A stretch of 40,330 nucleotides of DNA, taken from assembly GCA_017617655.1 (NCBI GenBank), contig JAFZVU010000005.1, forward strand, positions 1-40,330, read 5' to 3'. This document shows positions 1 through 9,086 of the stretch, in pieces; positions within the stretch are counted from its first letter, which is position 1; each line of letters starts with the position of its first letter. The notes beneath the pieces were generated by a model. The model searched no databases. It was not told where the DNA came from and saw only the letters and a list, made by a program, of their open reading frames with translations. Both the position numbers and the translations under genes were made by a program. Source of the stretch: Bacteroidales bacterium. Its GTDB lineage: Bacteria; Bacteroidota; Bacteroidia; Bacteroidales; UBA932.

Positions 1-1585
1 CGCCGTAGGAAAAGCCCTCGATGCCGACTTTCTGGCTGTTCACGAAGGGGAACTGGCGGAAATAACTGATGCCGTCAATGAAATCCTGCAGTTCCAGCAC
101 GCTTAACCTGCGGTATACCTGATTCATGCCGGCCTTTCCCAGATGTCCTGCTGAACGGGTGTCGAGCACCACCTGGATTACTCCGTGGTATGCCCACCAC
201 TGGTTGTTGAAGGTCACGCCCTTCCAGCTGTCCAGCACCTGGGGGTTGTCGGGACCGCCGTAGATATTGACCTTGACGGGATATTTCACCTTGCCGGAGC
301 GGTCCATGTCTATGGGCCAGATCACAGTCGCAGGAAGTTCTATGCCGTCGCGGGTGGTGATATACACCAGTTCGGGCACAGCTATCTCATATTTGTCGAA
401 GTCGGGACCCTTGGAGTCGAAGAGCACGTCCATGGTCATCCTCTTCAGATTGCCGTCGCGGGGGATGTTGAACACCACCTCCTGAGTCGGAGTGGACAGG
501 TTCGAGAGGCTTGCATATATCTTCGTACCTTTCTCTTCCTCCACCCTCACCGAAGAGTAATTGTACGGGCCGCTGCTTACTCTTTCCACCTTGTTGCTGG
601 AAAGAGTGACGCGGTAGATGTCGTTGCGGACGCTGGTCTCGCGCTTGGCTGTGTAGTACAGGTATTTCTTATCGACCTTCAGCAGCCTTACGTTCCAGTT
701 GGGACCGCCGTCTGAAATGCGCTTGTAGACCTTCCCGTCGAAGCTCAGGAAATAGACCTGCTGCCAGAGGTTCGTATCCCTTACGATATACATGCCGTCA
801 TCTGTGAAAAGCATCTGTTCCATCCAGTCGATCCATGTAGACTGGTGCTCCTCGTATATCATATATTTGTTGCCGTATATCGGGTCGACGCTGTACATTA
901 TCAGATTGTCCTGGCTGCGGTCCATCCAAGACACCATGAAGCGGTCACCTTTCCCGTTCCAGAACGGTATGCCGAAATACTGGTCCTTGCTGCTGTCGAA
1001 ATCTGCCCATACAATCTCGCCGCCACGCACGCTCACGAAGCCTATCTTCACCTCAGGGTTGGGGTCGCCGGCCTTGGGGTAGCGGGTCTCGTTGAGACTG
1101 CCGTGCTGCCCCTCCGAGTTGTAGATGGGGAACATCGGCACCTTCGAGTTGTCGAAGCGGTAGAATGCCAGCACCTGGCTGTCAGGAGACCACCAGAATG
1201 CCTTGTACCTCGAAGCCCTGCCGAAGATTTCCTCGTAGTACACCCACGAGGCATAGCCGTTCAGGATCACGTCGGAGCCGTCGCTGGTGTGCTGCACTAT
1301 CTCGCGCGTGTTAACGTCGATGGAGTACAGATTGTTGCCGAGAGTGTACGCTATCTTGCTGTGGTCCGGAGACCAGGTGGGATTGACCCAGCCGTCGACG
1401 AGGGCGGGCATCTGGTCGGGCTGCGCAGCGGCAGTGACAGAAACTGCCGGGCGGGCCCTCATTATCCCTGCCGGGATGCGTGTGGCTATCTGTTCGTCTG
1501 TCAGGCGGGTCTTCTGCTGGGCATGGGATTCGAAGCCGCAGAGGACACCTGCAAGGATGAGTATTGCAACTATGGTTTTTCTCAT
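1..1585 (-). CDS. Dipeptidyl peptidase IV-like S9 serine peptidase, 3' end cut off by window edge
   Basis: Secreted prolyl dipeptidyl peptidase of the S9B family, expected to release X-Pro or X-Ala dipeptides from peptides in the periplasm. The reading frame opens at an ATG at 1585 with a signal peptide (MRKTIVAILILAGVLCGF, then SHAQ). It runs through a DPP IV beta-propeller with hallmark strings: WVYYEEIFGR (Glu pair that binds the substrate N-terminus, about residues 115-125), AFWWSPD, RFDNSKVP and RYPKAGDPNP. The last codons in the window read GFSYG, with Ser526 the expected nucleophile; the Asp and His of the triad lie off the window. Its ATG overlaps the helicase gene stop by 4 bases (ATGA), so it is the last visible gene of the surE-led operon. 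Family assignment is firm; true C-terminus unseen. Confidence 0.93.
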   Translation of the reverse strand, partial: MRKTIVAILILAGVLCGFESHAQQKTRLTDEQIATRIPAGIMRARPAVSVTAAAQPDQMPALVDGWVNPTWSPDHSKIAYTLGNNLYSIDVNTREIVQHTSDGSDVILNGYASWVYYEEIFGRASRYKAFWWSPDSQVLAFYRFDNSKVPMFPIYNSEGQHGSLNETRYPKAGDPNPEVKIGFVSVRGGEIVWADFDSSKDQYFGIPFWNGKGDRFMVSWMDRSQDNLIMYSVDPIYGNKYMIYEEHQSTWIDWMEQMLFTDDGMYIVRDTNLWQQVYFLSFDGKVYKRISDGGPNWNVRLLKVDKKYLYYTAKRETSVRNDIYRVTLSSNKVERVSSGPYNYSSVRVEEEKGTKIYASLSNLSTPTQEVVFNIPRDGNLKRMTMDVLFDSKGPDFDKYEIAVPELVYITTRDGIELPATVIWPIDMDRSGKVKYPVKVNIYGGPDNPQVLDSWKGVTFNNQWWAYHGVIQVVLDTRSAGHLGKAGMNQVYRRLSVLELQDFIDGISYFRQFPFVNSQKVGIEGFSYG

Positions 1586-3000
1586 GACTTGATGAAATTT
1601 TGCTTGAAATTGATAAGATAGACTTTTTCCGTAGCCCTCGTGATGGCAGTGTAGAGCCACTTGAGGTCTTCCAGCTCTATGTCGTCCCTCCAGAAGGGAT
1701 TGTCGATGAAGACGCACTTCCACTGGCCGCCCTGCGACTTGTGGCAGGTGACGGCGGAGGCGTATTTGATCTGCAACGCGTTGAAGTAAGGGTCCTCGCG
1801 GACGGCCTCGAAACGCTTCTTCTTGGTCTTTACGTCGGCATAGTCGGCCAGCACCCCTTCGAACAGCTCCTTCTGCTGCTCGGCCGTCAGAGCCGCGCTC
1901 TCGCTAGTCAGCGTGTCAAGGATGATCTTGGCGGTTATTTCCAGGTCGTTGTAGTCAGAGAAGCAGAGCACAGCTTCTGCGAAATGCAGGCCGTAGCGCT
2001 CCTCATGTTTCGAGATGCGCATCAGCTGCGCCACATCTCCGTTGGCTATGAAGAAAGACGGGTCGTTTATCTTTTCGAGGAACTGGTAGCAGTTCTTGAC
2101 CACCATCAGCTTGTCGCCTCGGTTGAGCTGTTCCTCGCGATAGAGCACTGTAGAGCGGATGCCGGCGTTGTAGCGGTTCGCCCTCTTGTTGGAGCGGCAG
2201 AGCACCACCACTTCGTCCAGCCCGTAGCGGTCTATAGAGTCGGACAGCTTCTCGATGAGGTCGCCGCCGCCTATGCTTTCCACGTCGTCGAAGCCCTCCA
2301 GCTCCATCTGAACGGGAGCCGGGAAGCCTTGTTCGATCTGCTGCCGCATCAGGGTGGCGTTGTGCAGGATGCCAGATTCGCCGGCCTGGCGCACCACCTG
2401 CGACAGCGAAGCTTCCACGACAGGGCCGTAGGTGCTCTGAAGGAAGTCAACGTCGAGGGCCGGACTTTCGTCCATGCCTATAGGCGGAAGCTGACCCCTG
2501 TCGCCCACAAATATGATATTGTTGCCGCGGCCACCGCGGACATAAGTGACGAAGTCGTCCAGCAGGTCGCCGGAGCCAAAGATGGAGCCGGAACCGTTAT
2601 CTATTGTGATGAGGGAGGCCTCGTCCACTATGTAATATGTGTCGAAAGCCTTGTTGACGTCGAGAGTAAACTTCCCGCCGGCCGAAAGGGATTGCTGGCG
2701 GTAGATATGCTTGTGCATGGTGAAGGCCTTCTCCCCAGTGAAGCCCGACAGCACCTTTGCGGCACGGCCGGTGGGCGCCAGCAGCACAAACTTGTATTCC
2801 ATGGATTTCAGGGCCTTCACGAAAGCCGCCATGAGGGAGGTCTTTCCGGTGCCGGCATAACCCGCCACGACCATCATGTCGCTGTCGTCCCGCAGAGTGA
2901 CAAACTCCGCCATTGCCGCAGCGGCACGGCTTTGATCCTCTGTGGGGTCGAACGGGAGATTACGTTCTATCAGCTGCCTGAAAAAATGCTCGACTCCCAT
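1582..3000 (-). CDS. RecD/Pif1-like SF1 DNA helicase (AAA family ATPase)
   Basis: ATP-dependent DNA helicase of superfamily 1B, 472 aa, smaller than full RecD2. Walker A GYAGTGKT is at residues 47-54, motif II IVDEAS near 124-129, motif III-type GDRGQLPPIG near 166-175, then VVRQ. The C-terminal UvrD-like part has TCHKSQGGQW near 415 and the terminal motif AITRATEKVY. These cover the full set of ATPase and strand-binding motifs, so the protein should be active. It lacks the N-terminal extension of RecD2 and shows no RecB/RecC partners nearby, so it probably acts alone in repair or replication restart. The start overlaps the trkH stop by one base (TAATG) and the stop overlaps the peptidase start by 4 bases, implying translational coupling. 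The exact pathway is not evident from sequence. Confidence 0.9.
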   Translation of the reverse strand: MGVEHFFRQLIERNLPFDPTEDQSRAAAAMAEFVTLRDDSDMMVVAGYAGTGKTSLMAAFVKALKSMEYKFVLLAPTGRAAKVLSGFTGEKAFTMHKHIYRQQSLSAGGKFTLDVNKAFDTYYIVDEASLITIDNGSGSIFGSGDLLDDFVTYVRGGRGNNIIFVGDRGQLPPIGMDESPALDVDFLQSTYGPVVEASLSQVVRQAGESGILHNATLMRQQIEQGFPAPVQMELEGFDDVESIGGGDLIEKLSDSIDRYGLDEVVVLCRSNKRANRYNAGIRSTVLYREEQLNRGDKLMVVKNCYQFLEKINDPSFFIANGDVAQLMRISKHEERYGLHFAEAVLCFSDYNDLEITAKIILDTLTSESAALTAEQQKELFEGVLADYADVKTKKKRFEAVREDPYFNALQIKYASAVTCHKSQGGQWKCVFIDNPFWRDDIELEDLKWLYTAITRATEKVYLINFKQNFIKS

Positions 3001-4454
3001 TATGCACCTTTTCTGTGTATGAGGAATACTGCGAGCACTGAGAACAGGCCGAGACGGCCGATTATCATCTCAACGGTCATCACCAGCTTGGCCACGGCCG
3101 ATACGGCCGCATAGTTGGATACAGAGCCGACTGAACCGAAGGCCGGGCCTATGTTGCCTATCATGGCCACCGAAGCGGTGAAGGAATCAGTCAGGTCCAT
3201 TCCGAGCCCGGCGTATATCACCGAGCAAACGAAAGCGATGAATATATAGAGCACTGCGAACAGCGATACTGAAGTGATGAGTTCCTTGTCGACAATATCA
3301 TTGTCACCGTATTTCACCTGGATGACGGCGTTGGGATGCAGGGTGCGGAGCAACTGGATGCGGATTGCCTTGAAAAGGATCCACACCCTGTCGACCTTCA
3401 TACCGGCTGATGTTGAACCGGAGCAGCCGCACTGGACGGACAGGTACACCAGGATCAGTATGCAGAACAGCGGCCAGACCGAAGTGTCGCACACCGCGAA
3501 GCCGGTTGATGTGGCGAGGGACGCTACATTGAAGAAGCCGTCCATCAGTGCGTCACCGAGATTGGTGTAGGTATGGCTGAAGAACAGATATGCTGAGATG
3601 GCGACTCCGGAGATAATTATAGAGAGCAGGTAGAACCTCGTCACAGGATGCTTCAAGAGGGTGAAATTCCTCTTTGTGACCGATATGTAGATCATGCCGA
3701 AGTGCATCGACGACAATATCATGAAGACTATGGCGATGATTTCTATCCAGCGGCTGCCGAAGGCTGCGATGGAAGCGTTCTTGGTACTGAATCCTCCGGT
3801 GGCCACGGTGCTCATCGCATGGTTGACAGCGTCGAAGACATTCATGCCGGCCAGGATGTAGAGCAAGGTTGTTATGACGGTCAGGCCGAGGTATACCGAC
3901 AGTACTATCTTCTTGAACTCGTCAGTGGCGTAGTTGAAGCCCGGCTTTGTGACGTCAGATACCTCCATACGGCTCATCTTCAGACGGACAGAGCCGATGG
4001 ACGGAAGGATCATCACCATGAAGAGAACCACTCCCAAACCGCCGATGTAGTGGCTTGAAGACCTCCAGAACAGCAGACCCTTGGGCAGAGATTCTATGTC
4101 GTTGAGGATGGTAGCGCCGGAAGTGGTGATGCCTGACACGCTCTCGAACCATGCGTTGACAAGGGTGAACTCACCGCCCCAGAGTGCATAGGGTATCATG
4201 CCGGCAAAGCAGGCCAGCACCCACGACAGCAGGATGATGACGACTCCCTCACGGGTGTTTATCTCGGCATGCTTGCGGGAAACGAATACCAGCGGGAACA
4301 GTCCGCAGCAGAGCGTAAGGATACCGCTCAGCAGCAGAGGGTAGAAAGAGGAATCCCAGGAATCTAACGCGGCCACGACGGCAGACAAGAGCATGAAAGC
4401 CGCAACGAACAGCAGTGCGACACCCACATTCCTGGATATGGCTCTGATATTCAT
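3000..4454 (-). CDS. trkH: TrkH-family potassium uptake channel subunit
   Basis: Inner-membrane K+ channel/transporter of the TrkH/KtrB family, 484 aa with about ten or more hydrophobic segments. Four selectivity-filter P-loops are visible: SGITTSGATIL (near 106-116), STVATGGFST (near 218), ATSTGFAV (near 315) and MIGNIGPAFG (near 435). Family-typical strings such as WRSSSHYIGGLGVV follow the first loop. No TrkA/KtrA gating subunit is encoded in the window, so its NAD-binding partner must lie elsewhere. The gene follows the HAMP-containing sensor by 2 bases and runs into the helicase gene with a TAATG overlap. TrkH is certain at family level; K+ versus Na+ preference cannot be read here. Confidence 0.94.
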   Translation of the reverse strand: MNIRAISRNVGVALLFVAAFMLLSAVVAALDSWDSSFYPLLLSGILTLCCGLFPLVFVSRKHAEINTREGVVIILLSWVLACFAGMIPYALWGGEFTLVNAWFESVSGITTSGATILNDIESLPKGLLFWRSSSHYIGGLGVVLFMVMILPSIGSVRLKMSRMEVSDVTKPGFNYATDEFKKIVLSVYLGLTVITTLLYILAGMNVFDAVNHAMSTVATGGFSTKNASIAAFGSRWIEIIAIVFMILSSMHFGMIYISVTKRNFTLLKHPVTRFYLLSIIISGVAISAYLFFSHTYTNLGDALMDGFFNVASLATSTGFAVCDTSVWPLFCILILVYLSVQCGCSGSTSAGMKVDRVWILFKAIRIQLLRTLHPNAVIQVKYGDNDIVDKELITSVSLFAVLYIFIAFVCSVIYAGLGMDLTDSFTASVAMIGNIGPAFGSVGSVSNYAAVSAVAKLVMTVEMIIGRLGLFSVLAVFLIHRKGA

Positions 4455-4456
4455 CG

Positions 4457-5242
4457 TTACTTGTTTTTCAGGGTCTTGTGCTCATCGATAAGATCTGTCA
4501 GAGCGTCGTTAAGGTCGGAAATCTCGTCGTTGTTGTCGAAGTTGACCGTGTAATCCTTGCCATATCTAACGAAATCCTTCACTCCTTTGCCCATCTTGGA
4601 AAGAGGCTTGAATACATAGAAGTTCAGGAAAGCGTTGAAGAGCAGGATGACGATCAGACCGGCTGCCAGCGCGGCCACCGAGGGCATCATGCTGCGGAAG
4701 AAGGTATCCTGCATGGTCTCGGAATTGGCCTGCAGGGCTTCGTTGGTGATGGAGTTCAGGTCGTTGATGTAGTCACGCAGGTATGTGAAATACTGCTGCG
4801 CGCGGCCGAAGTACCATTCATGGCGGGCAGCCTCGCCCTGTTCCCAGATTTCAGGAGCTTCCATCACGACCTGCATGTAGGCCGAATAGGCGTATCTTAC
4901 AGAATCCGCATAGCGGTTCTCTTTCTCTGTGGTGAAATTGTCGGGCAGCGCTTCCAGCGTAGAGATGAAAGATTCATGGATGGATGTGCTGAAATCTGCG
5001 GGCGGAGTGTCCTTGTCAAGCATCTCGAAGAGCTCCATGTTGTACATCTCGCTGGATTCCATCAGAGAGCGCTCTGCATTGATGCTCTGGATATTGTCAT
5101 TGATGACGCCGGAGCTGGCACGGTTGATGCGCACGAACTCGAAAATGGCGATTACGCTGGAAAAGAACAGAATGGTTCCCAGGATGATAAATCCGGTGCG
5201 GACTTTTCTGCGGATGGTTCTTCTGGACTTCTTACGTTTCAT
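4457..5242 (-). CDS. Two-TM sensor-like protein with 4-helix periplasmic domain and terminal HAMP domain, no output domain
   Basis: Membrane protein of 261 aa from the chosen start. A basic N-terminus (MKRKKSRRTIRRKVRTG) leads into TM1 (IILGTILFFSSVIAIF). A helical region of about 160 residues follows, resembling the four-helix-bundle ligand domains of chemoreceptors. TM2 (VAALAAGLIVILLFNAFLN) is followed by a HAMP-like segment starting at FKPLSKMGKG and ending after DEISDLNDALTDL. The protein stops there: no kinase, methyl-accepting or cyclase domain follows. I chose the ATG at 5242 rather than an upstream start at 5284, because the longer form would overlap lpxB and swallow the -7 promoter element at 5262-5269. 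The function is unknown; a modulator of the adjacent TrkH is possible from context only. Confidence 0.75.
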   Translation of the reverse strand: MKRKKSRRTIRRKVRTGFIILGTILFFSSVIAIFEFVRINRASSGVINDNIQSINAERSLMESSEMYNMELFEMLDKDTPPADFSTSIHESFISTLEALPDNFTTEKENRYADSVRYAYSAYMQVVMEAPEIWEQGEAARHEWYFGRAQQYFTYLRDYINDLNSITNEALQANSETMQDTFFRSMMPSVAALAAGLIVILLFNAFLNFYVFKPLSKMGKGVKDFVRYGKDYTVNFDNNDEISDLNDALTDLIDEHKTLKNK

Positions 5243-5261
5243 GACTGACAATCTGTAAACG

Positions 5262-5269
5262 CAAATGTA
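5262..5269 (-). promoter_or_regulatory. Putative -7 promoter element TACATTTG for the HAMP-sensor gene
   Basis: TACATTTG on the minus strand fits the Bacteroidetes -7 consensus TAnnTTTG. It lies just past the lpxB stop, 19 bases upstream of the ATG at 5242, so the sensor, trkH, helicase and peptidase genes may have an internal promoter. No clear -33 TTTG at standard spacing was seen. Confidence 0.5.
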
Positions 5270-5273
5270 ATAA

Positions 5274-6419
5274 TTATTCCGCAAAAGATGCTTTCAGCGA
5301 GGACACCATTTCCCTGGCAGTACGCAGGCAGGCGTCTTTGCCGGCAAGCAGTTTCTCCAGCTCTTCATAGTCTTTGAGCATAGCGGAGCGGCAGGCCTCG
5401 TCAGTAAGGAGTTTCTCCAGGCTGGAGTACACCTTGCGGGGAGTGAAGTTCTCCTGCAACAGTTCGTCGAACACCGGTTTGTCCATTATGATGTTCGCAA
5501 GCGAAACGTATTTCGTCCTGAGCAGTATCCTGACCATAAAGAACGACAGGGGGTTCATGTGGTATACCACCACCTGCGGCACTTTGAGCAGGGCCGCCTC
5601 AAGGCTGGCCGTGCCGGAATCCACTACAGCGGCGGCGGCATGCCTCAGCACGGAATGGGTCTGGCCACGGACCACCTTTATGGAAGAACCAGACAGATAG
5701 GAGTCATAGACGGAATCTTCGATGGAGTCGGCTGCAGCTATGACAAACTGATACTCCGGCATGCGGGAGGACACCATCTTTGCAACCTTCACGAGCACGG
5801 GCATCGTGTGGCTGACTTCCATCCTGCGGCTGCCGGGGAGCAAGGCTATATAGGGCTTGTCCTCAAGGCCGTTGCGACCCTGGAAGTCCGCAGGACTTTC
5901 TGCCGCAGTTGTGTCAGCTGCGATCATGTCAGCCAGAGGATTCCCCCCATAGAAGGCTTCTATTCCGTGCCTGCGGAAATACTCCGGCTCAAAGGGGAAA
6001 ATCACGAAGAGGCGGTCGACATACTTACGCAGTTTGCGCACGCGGCGCTCCCTGGTGGCCCACACCTTGGGGGCGATATAATAGAACACCTTGAATCCAC
6101 GGTCGTGGGCAAATTCGGCGATGCGCATGTTGAAGCCCGGATAGTCGATGAGAATAACTACATCCGGTTTCCAAGACTCTATGTCGGCCTTGCAGAAGTC
6201 GAGGTTGCGGCGCACGGTGCCGGCCTTGCGGAGCACCTCCACCAGGCCCATCACGGCAGTCTGCCGGTAGTCGCGCACCAGCTCCCCGCCTGCGGCGGCC
6301 ATCTTCTCGCCGCCCCATACACGAAAGAGAGCCTTACTGTCGCACTGCAGCAAGGCATTCATGAGGCAGGCGCCGTGCAGGTCGCCCGAAGCTTCGCCGG
6401 CTATGATGTAGTATTTCAA
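5274..6419 (-). CDS. lpxB: Lipid-A-disaccharide synthase
   Basis: GT19 glycosyltransferase that condenses UDP-2,3-diacylglucosamine with lipid X to form the lipid A disaccharide, at the cytoplasmic face of the inner membrane. At 381 aa it has normal family length. The N-terminus carries the family signature AGEASGDLHG (residues 7-16). Further motifs are VWGGEKM, LIDYPGFN, the IAPKVWATRERR segment that contributes to the active site, FPFEPEYFR and LPGSRRMEV. It starts 2 bases after the surE stop, an arrangement common in Bacteroidetes, and ends just before the sensor gene. Lipid A synthesis confirms a Gram-negative outer membrane. Confidence 0.97.
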   Translation of the reverse strand: MKYYIIAGEASGDLHGACLMNALLQCDSKALFRVWGGEKMAAAGGELVRDYRQTAVMGLVEVLRKAGTVRRNLDFCKADIESWKPDVVILIDYPGFNMRIAEFAHDRGFKVFYYIAPKVWATRERRVRKLRKYVDRLFVIFPFEPEYFRRHGIEAFYGGNPLADMIAADTTAAESPADFQGRNGLEDKPYIALLPGSRRMEVSHTMPVLVKVAKMVSSRMPEYQFVIAAADSIEDSVYDSYLSGSSIKVVRGQTHSVLRHAAAAVVDSGTASLEAALLKVPQVVVYHMNPLSFFMVRILLRTKYVSLANIIMDKPVFDELLQENFTPRKVYSSLEKLLTDEACRSAMLKDYEELEKLLAGKDACLRTAREMVSSLKASFAE

Positions 6420-6421
6420 GG

Positions 6422-7219
6422 CTATAGTTTCCAGAGGCGGGAGAGCCTCTCCTTCTCTGTGTAGTTGGTGTTGTCCAGTTTATGGGGAACGATAGTTATG
6501 TATCCCTGCGAGAGCAGGATGTGGTCGGCCTCACCTGCGGTGGTCTTAGTCTCGTAGTCCACGAACTGCCCCACCATCCAGTAGAACTCCCTGCCGCGCC
6601 CGTTCACGCTTTTCTGGAATTCCTTCTCCCAGCGGCCGTTGCCCTGGTGGGCGAAGCGGATGCCCTTTATCTGGTCGGCAGGCAGGTTGGGAAAGTTCAC
6701 GTTGAGGTAGGTCTGGAGCACGGGCGGAACTTCGAACATCTGCTCAAGGATCTTCGGGGCGTAGTGGAGCACGCCGGAAAAGTCGCAGTCCTCGGCATGA
6801 GTGTCGATCGAAAGGCCTATCGAAGGGATGCCGTAGAGGCAACCTTCCTTGTTGGCGCCGAGGGTGCCGGAGTAAAGGGCTGCGGTGGATGCATTTGAGC
6901 CGTGGTTAACGCCGGACACGAAAAGGTCCGGGACTATCTTCCGCTCGATGCACATGTTGGCCATCATCTTGGCGCAGTCGGCCGGAGTGCCGTTCATGTG
7001 CCAGCATTCCAGGCTGCCCTTGCCTTCCTCGGCTTCAAACTCGGCATATTTTGTAAGATACAGCGGCTCCTCCATAGTCAGGGCCATCGATTTAGCAGAC
7101 TGGTGGTATCTCGGGGCTACTGACAGCACGTTGCCGTATTGTCTCAGAAACTGGGCGATGACCGTCAGTCCGGGCGCTGTATACGAATCGTCGTTAGTCA
7201 ATAATATCTCTCTTGTCAT
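6422..7219 (-). CDS. surE: 5'/3'-nucleotidase SurE
   Basis: Metal-dependent phosphatase of the SurE family acting on nucleoside 5'- and 3'-monophosphates, with roles in stationary-phase survival; cytosolic. The protein from ATG 7219 is 265 aa and begins MTREILLTNDDSYTAPG, with the metal-binding Asp pair at residues 10-11. The conserved Ser lies in YHQSAKSMALT and the conserved Asn in SGVNHGSN; NGTPADCAK is also present. An upstream TTG at 7243 is open but sits inside the promoter element at 7241-7248, so the ATG is preferred. It is the first gene of the minus-strand operon running to the left edge. Confidence 0.95.
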   Translation of the reverse strand: MTREILLTNDDSYTAPGLTVIAQFLRQYGNVLSVAPRYHQSAKSMALTMEEPLYLTKYAEFEAEEGKGSLECWHMNGTPADCAKMMANMCIERKIVPDLFVSGVNHGSNASTAALYSGTLGANKEGCLYGIPSIGLSIDTHAEDCDFSGVLHYAPKILEQMFEVPPVLQTYLNVNFPNLPADQIKGIRFAHQGNGRWEKEFQKSVNGRGREFYWMVGQFVDYETKTTAGEADHILLSQGYITIVPHKLDNTNYTEKERLSRLWKL

Positions 7220-7240
7220 TCTTTTTAAAACTTGCAGACG

Positions 7241-7248
7241 CAAAGTTA
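7241..7248 (-). promoter_or_regulatory. Putative -7 promoter element TAACTTTG for surE-lpxB operon
   Basis: TAACTTTG on the minus strand matches TAnnTTTG exactly and lies 21 bases upstream of the surE ATG, in the AT-rich gap shared with gapA. Confidence 0.6.
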
Positions 7249-7268
7249 CTTATTATTAATTATTTTTT

Positions 7269-7276
7269 TACCTTTG
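7269..7276 (+). promoter_or_regulatory. Putative -7 promoter element TACCTTTG for gapA
   Basis: TACCTTTG on the plus strand matches TAnnTTTG. It would give a leader of about 78 bases before the gapA ATG at 7362. It diverges from the surE element with only about 20 bases between them. Confidence 0.6.
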
Positions 7277-7319
7277 CACGGTTCAAAACCAAAGAGTTGC
7301 GAACCCCTTGATTTACTGA

Positions 7320-8378
<1,059 letters not shown>

Positions 8379-8400
8379 TCCCGTAAGGACACAGAAAAAG

Positions 8401-8430
8401 AAAGAGGCTCGAAATTCTCGAGCCTCTTTT
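8401..8430 (+). terminator. Intrinsic terminator after gapA
   Basis: A perfect 12-bp stem (8401-8412 with 8418-8429) encloses a 5-base loop and is followed by a T-rich run. It lies between the convergent gapA and yggS genes and the A-rich 5' arm means it could also work for the minus strand. Confidence 0.85.
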
Positions 8431-8435
8431 CTTTA

Positions 8436-9086
8436 TTATCTCGCACCGAAGATTGCGGTGCCGATGCGGACGATGGTGGAGCCGCATTCTATGGCGACTT
8501 CGTAGTCGGAGGTCATTCCCATCGAGATTTCGGGCTTTTCGATGCCGGCCGCGGCGGCGACCTTAGCGGCGATGGCGGCGGCATTGCTGAATTCGCGGCG
8601 GACCTGGGCCATGTCGTCGGTAAAAGTGGCCATAGCCATCACACCGCGCAGCCTCACGTTCGGGTATTCGCCTATGCGTGACGCCAGACCCACGGCCTCT
8701 TCTTCTGAGAGTCCCTGCTTGGTAGTCTCGCTTGCCACGAACACCTCCAGCAGGATATCCTGCACCTTCCCTATCCTGGCCGCATAGTCGTTCACAGCCT
8801 TCAGCAGATGCTCGCTGTCTATCGACTGGATGAGCGCGGCGTATGGCACCACGTTCTTCACCTTGTTGGTCTGAAGATGGCCAATAAAATGCCACTCGAT
8901 GTCGGCGGGAAGCTTGCGGGCCTTGTCTTCGAATTCCAGCGGACGGTTCTCGGCAAAGAGCCTCTGCCCCGCTTCGTAGGCTTCCATGATGGCCTCGGCG
9001 GATTTGAACTTAGACACGGCCGCCAGTCTTACTCCGGCGGGAAGACGGTCTCGGAAATAAACTATCTTTTCAGCGATGACGCCCAT
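8436..9086 (-). CDS. yggS: YggS/PROSC-family pyridoxal-phosphate homeostasis protein
   Basis: Single-domain PLP-binding protein of the alanine racemase N-terminal fold that buffers vitamin B6 and affects amino acid metabolism; it has no well-defined enzymatic reaction. At 216 aa it is typical in length. The PLP-binding lysine is Lys26 in AAVSKFK. ENRPLEF, WHFIGHLQTNKVK, SIDSEHL, GVMAMA and the phosphate-binding end SMGMTSDYEVAIECGST all match the family. Its ATG overlaps the yidC stop by one base (TAATG), making it the last gene of the DUF349-yidC-yggS operon, just before the gapA terminator hairpin. Confidence 0.95.
   Translation of the reverse strand: MGVIAEKIVYFRDRLPAGVRLAAVSKFKSAEAIMEAYEAGQRLFAENRPLEFEDKARKLPADIEWHFIGHLQTNKVKNVVPYAALIQSIDSEHLLKAVNDYAARIGKVQDILLEVFVASETTKQGLSEEEAVGLASRIGEYPNVRLRGVMAMATFTDDMAQVRREFSNAAAIAAKVAAAAGIEKPEISMGMTSDYEVAIECGSTIVRIGTAIFGAR

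Noticed and set aside
1600-3114. Long plus-strand open frame (504 codons) opposite the helicase
   Set aside because: Antisense shadow of a helicase gene that has all motifs in order; its translation is low-complexity with no recognisable family.
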